Below are positions 44,162 to 52,834 of a DNA stretch of 64,000 bases, piece after piece. Below the pieces are notes generated by a model. It was not told the origin of the DNA and searched no databases. It saw only the letters and a program-made list of their open reading frames with translations. Each line of letters begins with the position of its first letter. Positions within the stretch are counted from its first letter, which is position 1. The position numbers and the translations under genes were made by a program. The stretch lies in the NCBI RefSeq assembly GCF_000378625.1, contig NZ_KB905168.1:62001-126000 (forward strand). The letters run 5' to 3'. This stretch comes from Colwellia piezophila ATCC BAA-637. GTDB taxonomy: Bacteria > Pseudomonadota > Gammaproteobacteria > Enterobacterales > Alteromonadaceae.

Positions 44162-44209
44162 AGCCGCGCTATGGTGCACTTCTAAATTTTCTGGCTGCAC
44201 TTTGGTGCA
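44162..44209 (+). promoter_or_regulatory. Pair of NtrC-like sites upstream of narK
   Basis: Two 17-base windows end in a perfect GGTGCA half-site: AGCCGCGCTATGGTGCA (44162-44178) and GGCTGCACTTTGGTGCA (44193-44209). Their left halves match only partly. The centres are 31 bases apart, about three helical turns, and lie 95-130 bases upstream of the predicted sigma-54 start. Confidence 0.5.
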
Positions 44210-44269
44210 GACACCATGAACCTAACGGCTAACACCAATCAATAACCTTAAATAACAAAGACTTATTCT

Positions 44270-44286
44270 TTGGCTTGGTTTTTGCT
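44270..44286 (+). promoter_or_regulatory. Sigma-54-like promoter of narK
   Basis: TTGGCTT-GGTTT-TTGCT keeps the invariant GG and GC ten bases apart and the TTGCT -12 block; the -24 block differs at two positions from TTGGCAC. The start would be near 44297, 38 bases before the narK ATG. Confidence 0.6.
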
Positions 44287-44334
44287 CTATTTCTTATTAT
44301 TAATAACTTTCACATTAACTAAATCAGGTTTTTC

Positions 44335-45846
44335 ATGAGTGAGCAGTCTTTAAAACATAACTTTTTATCATTCCAGGGCAGATCCAGAATTTTGCATAGC
44401 ACTTGGTTAGCCTTTTTCATTACCTTTCTTGTTTGGTTTAGCCATGCACCACTGATGTCGACTATAAAATCGAGCATGGGTTTAACCGATATTGAAGCCA
44501 AAATATTGCTAATTTTGAACGTTGCCTTAACTATACCTGCACGTATTGTTACGGGAATGTTGGTGGATAAATACGGTCCACGTAATTCTTATACGGCAAT
44601 GCTAGTGGCTACCGCGGTATTATGTTTTTTCTTTGCTTCTGCGCAAAGTTTTGAAACATTAGCCTTAGCTAAATTTTTAATGGGCTTTGTTGGTGCCGGT
44701 TTTGTTATTGGCATTCGTATGATCAGTGAATGGTATCCCGCAAAACAATTAGGATTAGCTGAAGGTATTTATAAGGGCATGGGCAATGTCGGCTCAGCGG
44801 TAGGCGCTGGTAGCTTAGTATATATTGCTAGCTTATTTGGTGGTGAGGATGGCTGGCGTTATGCTATTGCCTCAACAGGTGTATTAGCACTGCTTTATTC
44901 TGCATTTTACTACTATGCGGTAACAGATACACCGGTAGGTTCAACCTATTTTAGACCGAATAAGTCCGGTGGTCTTGAACTAACCAGTAAAGGAGATTTT
45001 ATTTTCTGTTTATTGTTTAATATACCTATGGTGGCAGCATTAGCCATTTTAACGTGGCGAGTAACCGATGCAGGCGTAGTTGCGGGTACAGGTGCCGAAG
45101 TCATTGTTGGCGCCGGTTTACTCAGTGACTTTGCTGCTTATGTTATTTATGGCTTGTTGTTAGCGCTTATCTCTTATCAATCATGGAAATTATTCCAAGT
45201 AAATAAAGACATGTTGCAATCTCCGCCTATGGATGAAATTTTCCAGTATAAATTCAAGCAGGTAGCCATTTTGAGTATTGGTTATGCCGTGACCTTTGGT
45301 GCCGAATTATCAGTTATTTCTATGTTGGCACAATACTTTGAAAGCCAGTTCTTAGTTGCGGCCGCTGCCGCTGGTGTATTTGGCGCTTGTTTCGCGGCGG
45401 TAGATGTCATTTCTTGTCCGTCTGGCGGCATGGTTAGTGATAAGTTTGGTCGTAAACTACCCTTAATATTATTATTAAGTGGTGCATCAATAGGCTTTGG
45501 TGTGATGTCATTAATTACACCCGAGTGGCCGCTTGCTGCAGTGGTTGCCACTATGATGATTTGCTCATTCTTCTTAGGCTCGGCTGCTGGTTGTGTCTTT
45601 GCGGTAGTGCCGTTAGTTAAACGTAAATTAACCGGCCAGATTGCCGGTACCGTAGGTGCCTATGGTAACGTAGGTGCAGTGGCATTTTTACTGGTATTTT
45701 CCTTTGTTTCACCCTCTGTATTTTTTGCCACTATTGGTGCAGGTGTTGCCTTTGCTACTTGTTGTTCATTATTTTTAGATGAGCCTAAAAAGACCATGGC
45801 CGAAGTGATGCCCGATGGCACAGTGCAGATGATAGATGTTCATTAA
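44335..45846 (+). CDS. narK: NarK-type (NNP family) nitrate/nitrite transporter
   Basis: A 503-residue major facilitator protein with 12 predicted TM helices. It shows the nitrate/nitrite porter features: FLVWFSHAPLM in TM1, the MFS loop GMLVDKYGPRNSY, the nitrate signature [19 protein letters not shown], and GNVGAVAFL in TM11. In an assimilation cluster it most likely imports nitrate. PAO1 has a similar cluster in which reductases, a Ser/Thr kinase gene and this transporter are neighbours. The central loop (about 200-290) is longer than usual with two further hydrophobic segments. AGG lies 7 bases before the ATG. Confidence 0.92.
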   Translation: MSEQSLKHNFLSFQGRSRILHSTWLAFFITFLVWFSHAPLMSTIKSSMGLTDIEAKILLILNVALTIPARIVTGMLVDKYGPRNSYTAMLVATAVLCFFFASAQSFETLALAKFLMGFVGAGFVIGIRMISEWYPAKQLGLAEGIYKGMGNVGSAVGAGSLVYIASLFGGEDGWRYAIASTGVLALLYSAFYYYAVTDTPVGSTYFRPNKSGGLELTSKGDFIFCLLFNIPMVAALAILTWRVTDAGVVAGTGAEVIVGAGLLSDFAAYVIYGLLLALISYQSWKLFQVNKDMLQSPPMDEIFQYKFKQVAILSIGYAVTFGAELSVISMLAQYFESQFLVAAAAAGVFGACFAAVDVISCPSGGMVSDKFGRKLPLILLLSGASIGFGVMSLITPEWPLAAVVATMMICSFFLGSAAGCVFAVVPLVKRKLTGQIAGTVGAYGNVGAVAFLLVFSFVSPSVFFATIGAGVAFATCCSLFLDEPKKTMAEVMPDGTVQMIDVH

Positions 45847-45866
45847 AAACATCACAGATTGGCATA

Positions 45867-45964
45867 ATACCAATGTCATTAAGTTTGTGATCTTGTTGTG
45901 CATAGGAAAAATAAACCAGGGCAAGGCGCTCGATTGAGCAATAGCTGGCTATTGAAATTGGTAT
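45867..45964. repeat. 98-bp interspersed repeat with perfect 8-bp ends (ATACCAAT / ATTGGTAT)
   Basis: A shorter copy of the repeat at 26934-27092, sharing TCATTAAGTTTGTG, GGCAAGGC, CGATTGA and CAATAGCTGGCTATTG. It fills almost the whole gap between narK and the phosphatase/kinase gene, so any separate promoter or translation signal of the latter lies in or just after it. Confidence 0.75.
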
Positions 45965-45979
45965 AACACAGGTAATAAC

Positions 45980-47719
45980 ATGGCAGAACATTTGACCAGT
46001 GAATTAAACTTTACTGTGGCACAACGTTCAGTGGCAGGTAAAAAGGCCCAGAACGAAGATGCCATTGGTATACGACTGCCTAAAGGCGCGACATTAATCA
46101 ATAAAGGTGCTGTTGCTGTTATTGCCGATGGTGTTAGCGCTGCAGAGGCAGGTAAAGAAGCCAGTGAAACCTGTGTCCGAAATTTCTTATATGACTATTA
46201 TTCCACCCCAGATAGCTGGAGTGTCAAAAAATCAACCTCACAAGTATTAACGGCTCTTAATCGCTGGTTATATGGTCAAGGCCAACAATATAATGATGCT
46301 CAAAAGGGTTATATCAGTACTTTTAGCGCCATTATATTTAAATCACAAACCGCGCATATCTTTCATGTGGGTGATTCACGTATCTATCGTTTACGTCAAG
46401 GTGAATTAGAACAACTTACCCGCGATCACTGCACTTTTGTCAACGCGAAACAAACCTACCTAGCAAGAGCAATGGGTTTGGATGTAAAACTTGATGTTGA
46501 CTGTCGAAGTATAGAAGTTGAACAAGGCGACATTTACTTTTTAAGTACTGACGGCATCCATGATTTTATTAAACGTAAAGAATTATCAGCATTATTAAAT
46601 GAGCTAAAACCTGAAAACGGTGAGTCTTGTTTTGAACAAGCCTGTGAAAAAATCATTGAATCAGGTCTCGCCAACGGCAGCGGCGATAACTTAAGTTGCC
46701 AAATTTTACGCGTTGATACCCTGCCAGCTCAAACAATGAATGAAGTTGGCCGTAAATTATCTGAATTACCTTTCCCGCCTTTTTTAGAGGAAGGCATGAT
46801 ATTAGATGGTTACCGGATTGAAAAATGCTTACATGTTAATAATCGCAGTCAAGTTTATGTTGTCCGTGATGTTGATAGCAATGAGCGCTATTGTATGAAA
46901 ACACCCTCGGTTAATTTTGACGACGACTTAGCTTATATAGAGCGCTTTATTATGGAAAGCTGGATGGGTAGTCGTATATCTAATCCCCATGTAGTTAAAG
47001 TCGTTGATAATAATAAAGATAAAAATTGGCTTTATTATTTAACTGAATATATCGAGGGTCGTACCCTCGAACAATGGATAAAAGAGAACCCAAAACCTGC
47101 CGTGCAAGATGTGACCTACATTCTGGTTCAAATCGGTAAGGGTTTGCGAGCAATGCATAGGCGCGAAATTTTGCATCAGGATATTAAACCAGGCAATATC
47201 ATGATTGATAATAATGGAGAAGTAACCATTATTGATTTTGGCTCTTGTTACAGTAAAGGCATTGCTGAAATAGCCACACCACTTGATGAACCAGGTATAT
47301 TGGGGACGGCTGGTTATTCAGCGCCCGAAGTTGTTATAACCGGTAAAAGTAGTGTGCAATCCGAAGTCTTTTCATTAGCCGTGCTTGCTTATGAAATGTT
47401 AACAGGAAAAGAACCCTTTTCAGGTAAACTCAATAAATGTAAAACGAGTAAAGACTACCTAAAAACCAAATATGTTCCCTGTTTTAATGAAAACCCTTTG
47501 GTACCTATATGGATAGATGGCGCAATAAAAAAAGGGCTTCGATTTAACGCCGAGCGTCGCCATGAAGATATATCAGAATTATTACACGAGTTGCAAACGC
47601 CTAACTCTAAATATACCACGACACACAACGTGGTATTTATGGATAAAAATCCGCTATTATTCTGGCAAATTATGTCGGCAAGTTGGTTTGTCGCTTTTAT
47701 GGTATCAATAGCCTTTTAA
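45980..47719 (+). CDS. Fused PP2C-type phosphatase and Ser/Thr protein kinase with C-terminal membrane anchor
   Basis: A 579-residue signalling protein carrying opposing activities. Residues about 5-250 are a PP2C phosphatase with the metal-site motifs QNEDAIG, VIADGVSAAEAG, HVGDSRIYR, STDGIHD and GDNLSC. Residues about 270-545 are a Hanks-type kinase: ATP Lys K307 (YCMKTP), catalytic loop HQDIKPGN with D401, DFG with D419, and GTAGYSAPE. A glycine-rich loop is weak (HVNNRSQVYVV). A C-terminal helix (LFWQIMSASWFVAFMVSIAF) anchors it to the inner membrane. The gene follows narK in the same direction; PAO1 has a kinase gene in its nitrate assimilation cluster as well. It may tune nitrate uptake or reduction by phosphorylation; the target is unknown. 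Confidence 0.93.
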   Translation: MAEHLTSELNFTVAQRSVAGKKAQNEDAIGIRLPKGATLINKGAVAVIADGVSAAEAGKEASETCVRNFLYDYYSTPDSWSVKKSTSQVLTALNRWLYGQGQQYNDAQKGYISTFSAIIFKSQTAHIFHVGDSRIYRLRQGELEQLTRDHCTFVNAKQTYLARAMGLDVKLDVDCRSIEVEQGDIYFLSTDGIHDFIKRKELSALLNELKPENGESCFEQACEKIIESGLANGSGDNLSCQILRVDTLPAQTMNEVGRKLSELPFPPFLEEGMILDGYRIEKCLHVNNRSQVYVVRDVDSNERYCMKTPSVNFDDDLAYIERFIMESWMGSRISNPHVVKVVDNNKDKNWLYYLTEYIEGRTLEQWIKENPKPAVQDVTYILVQIGKGLRAMHRREILHQDIKPGNIMIDNNGEVTIIDFGSCYSKGIAEIATPLDEPGILGTAGYSAPEVVITGKSSVQSEVFSLAVLAYEMLTGKEPFSGKLNKCKTSKDYLKTKYVPCFNENPLVPIWIDGAIKKGLRFNAERRHEDISELLHELQTPNSKYTTTHNVVFMDKNPLLFWQIMSASWFVAFMVSIAF

Positions 47720-47818
47720 CTTAATCAAATTGGTATTAGCTGAGTTATCTAATAACTCTAGCCTCTGAACCTGATTGCGGCGTAATGAAGGGTATTTTAT
47801 TGATCTAGATAACGTTTA

Positions 47819-47849
47819 ATTACTGTCGGTTATCTTTACTGACAGTAAT
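47819..47849. terminator. Hairpin between convergent genes
   Basis: ATTACTGTC pairs with GACAGTAAT around a 13-base loop, in the gap between the kinase gene and the convergent gene at 47898. It probably ends transcription from both sides; T-runs are short. Confidence 0.55.
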
Positions 47850-47897
47850 CTTACCAATAGAAAACACTAACAGCACTTACTTTAGCTAGACCTCTGC

Positions 47898-48338
47898 TTA
47901 TTTCACAGTTTGCGTATAAAACTCGCTAATGTATTGACCACCTTTAATATTGGCGATTAAACGTAATTTATAACTATCACCTTGCTTAGCAACGAGCTCA
48001 CTTAGCGGGGTATTACTACGCCAGTAATAGGGGCTTTTTTTCATGCCTAATGGATAGGGTGTCATTTTGTCACTTTTATCGACTAAAAAGAGTGTCGCGC
48101 TATCCAACGGAAAGGTTGAGTTAATTTCGGTAACACCGGCATGATCAGAGATGCTTACTTTAAACTCACCTGATTTCAGTACACAACTTTGATTGATAAT
48201 ATCGCAGTGCCCATCGGGAGATAAGGTGATAAGTTTACTGTCGTTTGCAACCGCCTCTTCATAATAATCAGCGCCAATAAAACCAAAGATAGCGAGGAAG
48301 GGGGCAACGATAAAGGCAAGTCTCGTGTGTTTATTCAT
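47898..48338 (-). CDS. Small membrane-anchored or exported protein, unknown
   Basis: A 146-residue protein with one N-terminal hydrophobic helix (LAFIVAPFLAIFGFIGADYY) and the remainder predicted periplasmic and beta-rich. Two Cys (HCDIINQSCVL) could form a disulfide. No family recognised. It lies 144 bp downstream of the symporter gene's stop, on the same strand, so it may belong to that transcription unit. Confidence 0.65.
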   Translation of the reverse strand: MNKHTRLAFIVAPFLAIFGFIGADYYEEAVANDSKLITLSPDGHCDIINQSCVLKSGEFKVSISDHAGVTEINSTFPLDSATLFLVDKSDKMTPYPLGMKKSPYYWRSNTPLSELVAKQGDSYKLRLIANIKGGQYISEFYTQTVK

Positions 48339-48482
48339 AATATCTTCTTATAATACATGGGGAGTTAACTGTGCTTAGTTAGTTTAACAAAAAAGGTTAG
48401 ACGAGTTATTAAAAAAACAGTCGTCTAACCTTTTATTTTTACTTGGCGTGAAATTAAATCACGCCGTCATCACAATAAAATT

Positions 48483-50264
48483 CTAGTGATCATGTGCTGC
48501 ACTAACAGTACCCGATGGTATACGCATATTCTCAACCATTTCTTGAATATGCTTAGGCGCTGGACCAGTCACTTGTAATACCGCAAACGCGACACCGAAG
48601 TTAACCAATGCACCGACCGCACCAAAAGCGTTAGGCGAGATACCGAAGAACCAGTCAGGTTCCATGCCACCTAGGAACGAAGTACCAGGGATAAACATAA
48701 TACCTTTGTGTTGGAACACATATAACATAGTGATACCAATACCTGAACACATACCAGCAACCGCCGCTGGGCCACTCATTTTCTTACAGAAAATACCCAT
48801 CATTAACGCTGGGAAGATACTTGATGCCGCTAAACCAAAGGCTAAGGCGACCGTACCTGCGGCAAATCCAGGCGGATTCAGCCCTAAGTAACCCGAGACG
48901 ATTATTGCGATGGTCATCACCACTCGACTCGATAACAGCTCATTTTTCTCGGACATGTCAGGCGTTAAGATACCCTTCATTAAATCGTGCGAGATGGATG
49001 AGGATATTGCCAATAACAAACCAGCTGCGGTTGACAGTGCTGCCGCTAAACCACCGGCGGCAACTAAGGCGATAACCCAGTTAGGTAAGTTAGCAATAGC
49101 AGGGTTAGCTAATACCATAATGTCACGGTCAACTTTAACCATTTCATTAATAAGTATTTCTTTACCCGTTTGTTCATCAATTATGATTTTATCTGTATTA
49201 TTAGCAGTATATTGAATTTTACCATCACCATTTTTGTCTTCATACTTTAACAGACCGGTTTTTTCCCAATCTTTAAACCATTGTGGACGCTCAGCGTATT
49301 CAAGGTTTTGACCGGCTGTAGGTTCAATAGTATTCATCAAGTTAAGACGAGCCATTGCACCAACTGCTGGAGCTACTGTGTAAAGTAATGCGATACAGAC
49401 TAAAGCGTAACCCGCTGAAGCACGTGCTGCTTGTACTGAAGGAACCGTGAAGAAGCGCATAATTACATGAGGAAGACCGGCAGTACCAATCATCAATGAG
49501 ATGGTATAAGCGAACATGTTTACTGTGCTGCCTAAGTTAGCGGTGGTATATTCTTTAAAGCCTAAATCAGTTACTACTAAATCAAGTTTATCAAGTAAGT
49601 ACATGCCACTACCGTCAGCTAAGGTTGAACCTAAACCAAGTTGTGGAATGGGGTTACCGGTAAGTTGTAATGAAATGAATACCGCTGGAATAGTGTAAGC
49701 AAAAATCATCACCACGTACTGCGCGATTTGCGTGTAAGTAATGCCTTTCATGCCACCTAATACAGCGTATACCCAAACAACGAACATGCCAATGTATAAA
49801 CCGTTATCGTAGTCAATTTCTAAGAAACGAGAGAAAGCAACACCAACACCCTTCATTTGACCGATGATGTAAGTTAATGAAGCGATGATTAAACAAGCAA
49901 CAGCAACAACACGGGCTGTTTTAGAATAATATCTATCGAAGATGAATTCAGGCACGGTAAATTTGCCGTGTTTACGCATGTATGGCGCAAGAAGCAAAGC
50001 CAGTAATACATAACCACCGGTCCAACCCATTAGGAATACAGAACCACCGTAGCCCATAAAGGAAATCATACCTGCCATGGAAATGAATGACGCGGCACTC
50101 ATCCAATCAGCCCCAATCGCCATACCGTTTTGTAGTGGCGTAATACCACCACCAGCAACATAAAAATCACTGGTTGAACCCGCACGAGCCCACCAAGCAA
50201 TAGCGAAATACAAGGCGAATGTGCCGAACACGGCAATGTAAGTATATAGTTTTAACTCTTCCAT
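48483..50264 (-). CDS. Sodium:solute symporter, VC_2705 subfamily (ActP-like)
   Basis: A 593-residue SSS-family permease with about 13 TM helices, like acetate permease ActP. Signatures: GGGITPLQNGMAIGADWMSAASFISMAG (in two blocks), GYVLLALLLAPYMRK, and ALAFGLAASSIFPALMMGIF. The paired DUF4212 small subunit gene ends 2 bp upstream, the diagnostic arrangement of this subfamily. Acetate or another small carboxylate is the likely substrate, driven by Na+. A hydrophilic insert (about 320-395) contains D343-K-N-G-D-G-K-I, an EF-hand-like loop, absent from classical ActP. The protein ends in a His-containing tail (AAHDH). Confidence 0.92.
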   Translation of the reverse strand: MEELKLYTYIAVFGTFALYFAIAWWARAGSTSDFYVAGGGITPLQNGMAIGADWMSAASFISMAGMISFMGYGGSVFLMGWTGGYVLLALLLAPYMRKHGKFTVPEFIFDRYYSKTARVVAVACLIIASLTYIIGQMKGVGVAFSRFLEIDYDNGLYIGMFVVWVYAVLGGMKGITYTQIAQYVVMIFAYTIPAVFISLQLTGNPIPQLGLGSTLADGSGMYLLDKLDLVVTDLGFKEYTTANLGSTVNMFAYTISLMIGTAGLPHVIMRFFTVPSVQAARASAGYALVCIALLYTVAPAVGAMARLNLMNTIEPTAGQNLEYAERPQWFKDWEKTGLLKYEDKNGDGKIQYTANNTDKIIIDEQTGKEILINEMVKVDRDIMVLANPAIANLPNWVIALVAAGGLAAALSTAAGLLLAISSSISHDLMKGILTPDMSEKNELLSSRVVMTIAIIVSGYLGLNPPGFAAGTVALAFGLAASSIFPALMMGIFCKKMSGPAAVAGMCSGIGITMLYVFQHKGIMFIPGTSFLGGMEPDWFFGISPNAFGAVGALVNFGVAFAVLQVTGPAPKHIQEMVENMRIPSGTVSAAHDH

Positions 50265-50266
50265 GC

Positions 50267-50518
50267 TTAGTCCTCCGAGTGATATTTTTTATCAAGTTTG
50301 TTCATTTTGGCACCATACCAAAAAATCAAACCTAAAAAGCAGTAAATTGAGCCTTGCTGTGCAAACCAAAAACCAAGTTTGTAACCACCTAGACGTATTT
50401 CATTTAGTGGTTCAACAAGTAACAAACCTAAACCAAATGAAACGATAAACCAGATTGTAAGACAGATAAAGATCAGGCGAAGATTTTCCGACCAATATGT
50501 TTCTTTATTTTCTTCCAC
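50267..50518 (-). CDS. DUF4212 small subunit of the Na+/solute symporter
   Basis: An 83-residue protein with two TM helices (LIFICLTIWFIVSFGLGLLLV and GFWFAQQGSIYCFLGLIFWYGA). It matches the DUF4212/Na_symport_sm family (YWSENLRLI, PLNEIRLGGYKLGFWFAQQGS). It is found beside VC_2705-type symporters and presumably forms a complex; 2 bp separate its stop from the symporter ATG. Confidence 0.93.
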   Translation of the reverse strand: MEENKETYWSENLRLIFICLTIWFIVSFGLGLLLVEPLNEIRLGGYKLGFWFAQQGSIYCFLGLIFWYGAKMNKLDKKYHSED

Positions 50519-50944
50519 ATTGTTCTCCTAGCGAATGTTTAGCGTTAATTAGCGTTTTATAATTTTAATGCGCTTTTTACGCCCTTCCTTATAAAAAGAA
50601 GTTGTAATGTTTTTGTAACGACTGTAGTAAAAGTGTGGATATAGATTTCTGTCAAAATTAACCAAAGTGGGCGAACAGTGGCAAAAATCCATATTCAACT
50701 TTACCTGTTAAACAATCTAACAAGCTTTTTTTTGGCCGGGTATTAGCCTTTAGTCTAGATTGATGGAAAAGGCTGCAGCTAGGATGAAACCTGAGTAATT
50801 AGTCTATTTTTAGCGAGACTGCTTACATTGATTTATCGCAAACAATGTCAAACTTTAGTCTAGGTTTTCACGATAATGCTTGTCTATACCACCACAAAAC
50901 TCTAAATTAATATTATCGCTAGATGTAAGATTTATACCGCTTAG
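50519..50944. other. Divergent promoter region (DUF4212 symporter / DUF294 gene)
   Basis: About 420 bases between divergent genes, with no repeat element or strong hairpin seen. It presumably holds both promoters. Confidence 0.4.
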
Positions 50945-50959
50945 ATGACGGGGGAAAGC

Positions 50960-52834
50960 ATGGATACTGAACTTTCAGAAATAAGCACTTTCATTCACAA
51001 CATTCCACCTTTTGATAGCTTACCTAAGCAAGTATTGGCGCACTTAGTTCGTGAATTGAGCATCAATTATGTGCGAAAAGGTGATGATTTCCCGCCAAAA
51101 GGCATTAACGAGCCAAGACTATATATTTTGCGAAAAGGGGCGATTAGCTGTCTTTCTGCTGATGGAGAGTTAGTTAGCCGCTTAGGGGAAGGCGACCTAT
51201 GTGACGCTTTTATCCACAGTGATACCAATGCACTCAGTGATAAGCAAAGTACAATCAGCAACCAACTTAAAGTCCATACCGATGAAGACTGCTTAATCTA
51301 CAGTGTCGAGGCCACTGTCTTACATGATATTGGTGCGCGCTTTCCCAGCATTAGCGATTATTTTAGCCAAAACTCCGCCCAGCGTTTAAAAACTAAAATG
51401 AGTCAGGTTAATGAAGAGGCTATTTTATCGTCCACCTTAATGAATACTGAAGTGAGTAACTTCTATCAAAGCCCTGCCGCTTCAATTAATGCGAAACAAA
51501 CAATTCAACAAGCGGCAATGCAAATGAATGATGAAGGCTATTCATGCCTAGTGGTGGTCGACAATGATAATCCGGTTGGCATTGTCACCGATAAAGACAT
51601 CCGCCGCCGCTGTGTTGCTACTGGGCTTGCAACTAGCGAAGCGATTAGCGAAATTATGACCAGCGACATGTGCACCATCGATGTAAAAAGTAATGCTTAT
51701 GATGCCTTAATGATGATGACTGCTAAGCATGTCCATCACTTGCCCGTCACCAAACAGGGCAACCTTGTCGGTATGGTCACGGTCACCGACTTGATTAATA
51801 ATGAAGGCCACAATGCCATTAACTTATCGGGTATTATTCATAAAGCTAATACGCTTACTGAACTTAAAGAGATTAGTCACTTATTGCCTAAGCTACAGAT
51901 CCGTTTAGCAAAATTAGGCAGTAGTGCCGATCATGTTGGCAAAAGTATTAGCGCAATAACCATGGCATTTACTAAACGTTTAATTGAAATGGCCGAATAC
52001 AAATATGGTCAAGCGCCAGTACCTTATGCTTGGCTGGCCGCTGGCTCACAAGCCAGACAAGAGCAACTAGCACATTCAGATCAAGATAATGCCATTATTA
52101 TCTGTGATTCCATGAAGCCTTATGATGATGCTTGGTTTGAAAGTCTCGCGACCTTCGTATGTGATGGTTTAGCCGAATGCGGCTTTATCTACTGTCCCGG
52201 TGACATTATGGCCACGAACCCTAAATGGCGACAACCGCAAAAAATGTGGCATAACTATTTTAATGCTTGGGTAGAGACACCTAGTCCGAAAGCCCTACTA
52301 AATAGTTGTGTATTCTTCGATTTAGAGACTATTTATGGCGATGTGTCTTTACTTAACAAGGTAAGAAAAAATCTACTGATTAAAACGAAAAACAGTACGC
52401 TGTTCATCGCCCATTTATCTAAAAACGCCTTAAATTTACGGCCACCACTGGGGTTTTTCCGTGACTTTGTGTTAAAACAAAGTGGTAAACATAGAGCGAC
52501 GCTAGATTTAAAACACAATGGTATAGCACCCGTGGTAGATTTAGCGCGAATTTATGCGTTATCTGAAGGTATCAGTGCGGTAAATACTATAGAGCGCATT
52601 CAACAAGCGGCTGGCACGCCTTCAATAACGAAAGAATCCGCAGAGAATTTAATTGATGCTTATGAGTTTTTAGGTATGCTCAGAGTTGAGCATCAAGCAA
52701 AAAAATTAATGCGCGGTGAGAGTGCTGATAATTATTTATCACCTAAAGAAATTTCTAAATTAGAGCGCGAGCATCTTAAAGATGCGTTTAAGGTAATTAA
52801 AGGCTTACAAGATGCCAGACAATCGAGCTACTAA
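50960..52834 (+). CDS. DUF294 nucleotidyltransferase with cNMP-binding and CBS domains
   Basis: A 624-residue cytoplasmic regulatory protein. I use the ATG at 50960, which has GGGGGA just upstream; the ATG at 50945 has none. Order: a cyclic-nucleotide-binding fold (about 10-130; YILRKGAISCLSADGELVSRL), a CBS pair (about 155-275; VGIVTDKDIRRRCVATGL, MMTAKHVHHLPVT), DUF294 nucleotidyltransferase (GSQARQEQLAHSDQDNAII holds the catalytic acidic residues), and a DUF294 C-terminal domain. Proteins of this make-up, often beside an exonuclease gene, accompany acetate uptake genes in Vibrio and Shewanella-like bacteria. It overlaps the next gene by one base and is divergent from the symporter, so it may sense energy state to control it. 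Confidence 0.9.
   Translation: MDTELSEISTFIHNIPPFDSLPKQVLAHLVRELSINYVRKGDDFPPKGINEPRLYILRKGAISCLSADGELVSRLGEGDLCDAFIHSDTNALSDKQSTISNQLKVHTDEDCLIYSVEATVLHDIGARFPSISDYFSQNSAQRLKTKMSQVNEEAILSSTLMNTEVSNFYQSPAASINAKQTIQQAAMQMNDEGYSCLVVVDNDNPVGIVTDKDIRRRCVATGLATSEAISEIMTSDMCTIDVKSNAYDALMMMTAKHVHHLPVTKQGNLVGMVTVTDLINNEGHNAINLSGIIHKANTLTELKEISHLLPKLQIRLAKLGSSADHVGKSISAITMAFTKRLIEMAEYKYGQAPVPYAWLAAGSQARQEQLAHSDQDNAIIICDSMKPYDDAWFESLATFVCDGLAECGFIYCPGDIMATNPKWRQPQKMWHNYFNAWVETPSPKALLNSCVFFDLETIYGDVSLLNKVRKNLLIKTKNSTLFIAHLSKNALNLRPPLGFFRDFVLKQSGKHRATLDLKHNGIAPVVDLARIYALSEGISAVNTIERIQQAAGTPSITKESAENLIDAYEFLGMLRVEHQAKKLMRGESADNYLSPKEISKLEREHLKDAFKVIKGLQDARQSSY

Noticed and set aside
44196-44209. TGCACTTTGGTGCA as a full NtrC palindrome
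   Set aside because: The two halves are three bases too close for the 17-bp NtrC site; only the right half-site was used in the call.
44192-44209. Sigma-54 promoter at TGGCTGCACTTTGGTGCA
   Set aside because: GG and GC are not at the ten-base distance; the box at 44270 fits better.
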